The notes beneath the pieces are model-generated. The model saw only the letters and a list, made by a program, of their open reading frames with translations. It was not told where the DNA came from and did not search any database. The translations under genes were made by a program, and so were the position numbers. From NCBI GenBank assembly GCA_012520715.1, contig JAAYNT010000039.1, positions 1 through 6,060 of the forward strand: a stretch of 6,060 nucleotides of DNA, given 5' to 3'. This document shows, one piece after another, positions 5,746 through 6,060 of this stretch (positions are counted from its first letter, which is position 1; every line of letters starts with the position of its first letter). The DNA comes from Acholeplasmataceae bacterium. GTDB lineage: Bacteria; Bacillota_I; Bacilli_A; Acholeplasmatales; Acholeplasmataceae.

Positions 5746-6060
5746 CTTCAAAGATATAACCAAGTCCTAAAGTTCCAGGACCGGCATGCGCTCCAACTAC
5801 TGGAGTCATTGGTACTAACTGAACTTCATAGTTTGGTCTAATCTCTAGTATTCTTTGCTTCATCTCTTCTGCAAAATCTTCATTATTTGTATAAATTACA
5901 TATACTTTAGCTACTTTTCCTTCTGTTTCTTCTTTAAAGATTTCTAAAATTCTAGAAATTGCACGTTTAGAAGTTCTTATTTTCTCATAAGGAATTAATT
6001 TACCATCTTCTTGAGTTAATCTTAAAATTGGCTTAATTTTAAGAAGTGTACCAAGGGCAC
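5738..6060 (-). CDS. DegV family (FakB-like) fatty-acid-binding protein, C-terminal part
   Basis: The window holds the last 106 codons and the TAA stop (5740-5738). The 5' part lies beyond the right edge, so about 175-185 residues are missing if the length is typical (about 280-290). Family hallmarks are LGTLLKIKPIL (2-12 of the visible part), EKIRTSKRAI (25-34), and near the C-terminus VVGAHAGPGTLGLGY. The histidine before GPG is the conserved residue thought to help hold the fatty-acid carboxylate in FakB proteins. Known FakB members bind a fatty acid and present it to the kinase FakA, giving acyl-phosphate for phospholipid synthesis; many DegV paralogues have untested ligands. It is cytosolic. 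It is the first visible gene of the operon and overlaps the regulator gene by 8 nt. Any promoter is outside the window. Confidence 0.92.
   Translation of the reverse strand, partial: ALGTLLKIKPILRLTQEDGKLIPYEKIRTSKRAISRILEIFKEETEGKVAKVYVIYTNNEDFAEEMKQRILEIRPNYEVQLVPMTPVVGAHAGPGTLGLGYIFEDE

Noticed and set aside
5513..5770. Plus-strand open frame of 85 codons
   Set aside because: Antisense to the MarR gene, whose winged-helix sequence is clear.

Overview
This is a low-GC bacterial window (about 30% G+C by eye), densely coded, with short intergenic gaps and strong Shine-Dalgarno sites. All tryptophan codons I checked are TGG, no gene reads through TGA, and all six visible stop codons are TAA or TAG. 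This argues for the standard bacterial code and against code-4 Mycoplasma or Spiroplasma. AT-rich codon use and the gene content fit a low-GC Bacillota/Mycoplasmatota lineage, such as the Acholeplasma/Izemoplasma/Haloplasma side or an Erysipelotrichia-like organism. I cannot name the genus.

Layout. (1) 1-1248, minus: a long nicotinate phosphoribosyltransferase gene (pncB, NAD salvage) whose 3' end lies beyond the left edge. (2) 1249-1321: a 73-bp divergent promoter region. (3) 1322-2830, plus: a complete cardiolipin synthase with two HKD phospholipase-D motifs. (4) 2834-2855: a hairpin that serves as a two-way terminator between convergent genes. (5) 2854-4816, minus: a two-gene operon with a PfoR-like PTS_EIIC_2-family membrane permease first and an unrecognised 257-residue polytopic membrane protein second, 1 nt apart. 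(6) 4817-5001: the operon's extended -10 promoter, plus the terminator of the next operon. (7) 5002-6060, minus: a tightly packed operon reading degV-family (fakB-like, entering from the right edge), a FabT-like MarR regulator, then a 97-residue three-helix membrane protein.

Biology. The right-hand operon pairs a DegV/FakB fatty-acid-binding protein with a MarR protein that resembles FabT, the fatty-acid synthesis repressor. This suggests a unit that senses or handles exogenous fatty acids. Cardiolipin synthase nearby adds a second membrane-lipid function but belongs to a separate transcript. The permease operon is less clear: the transporter has no visible IIA/IIB partners, and its companion membrane protein is unknown. 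No RNA genes, CRISPR arrays, insertion sequences or phage genes were seen.
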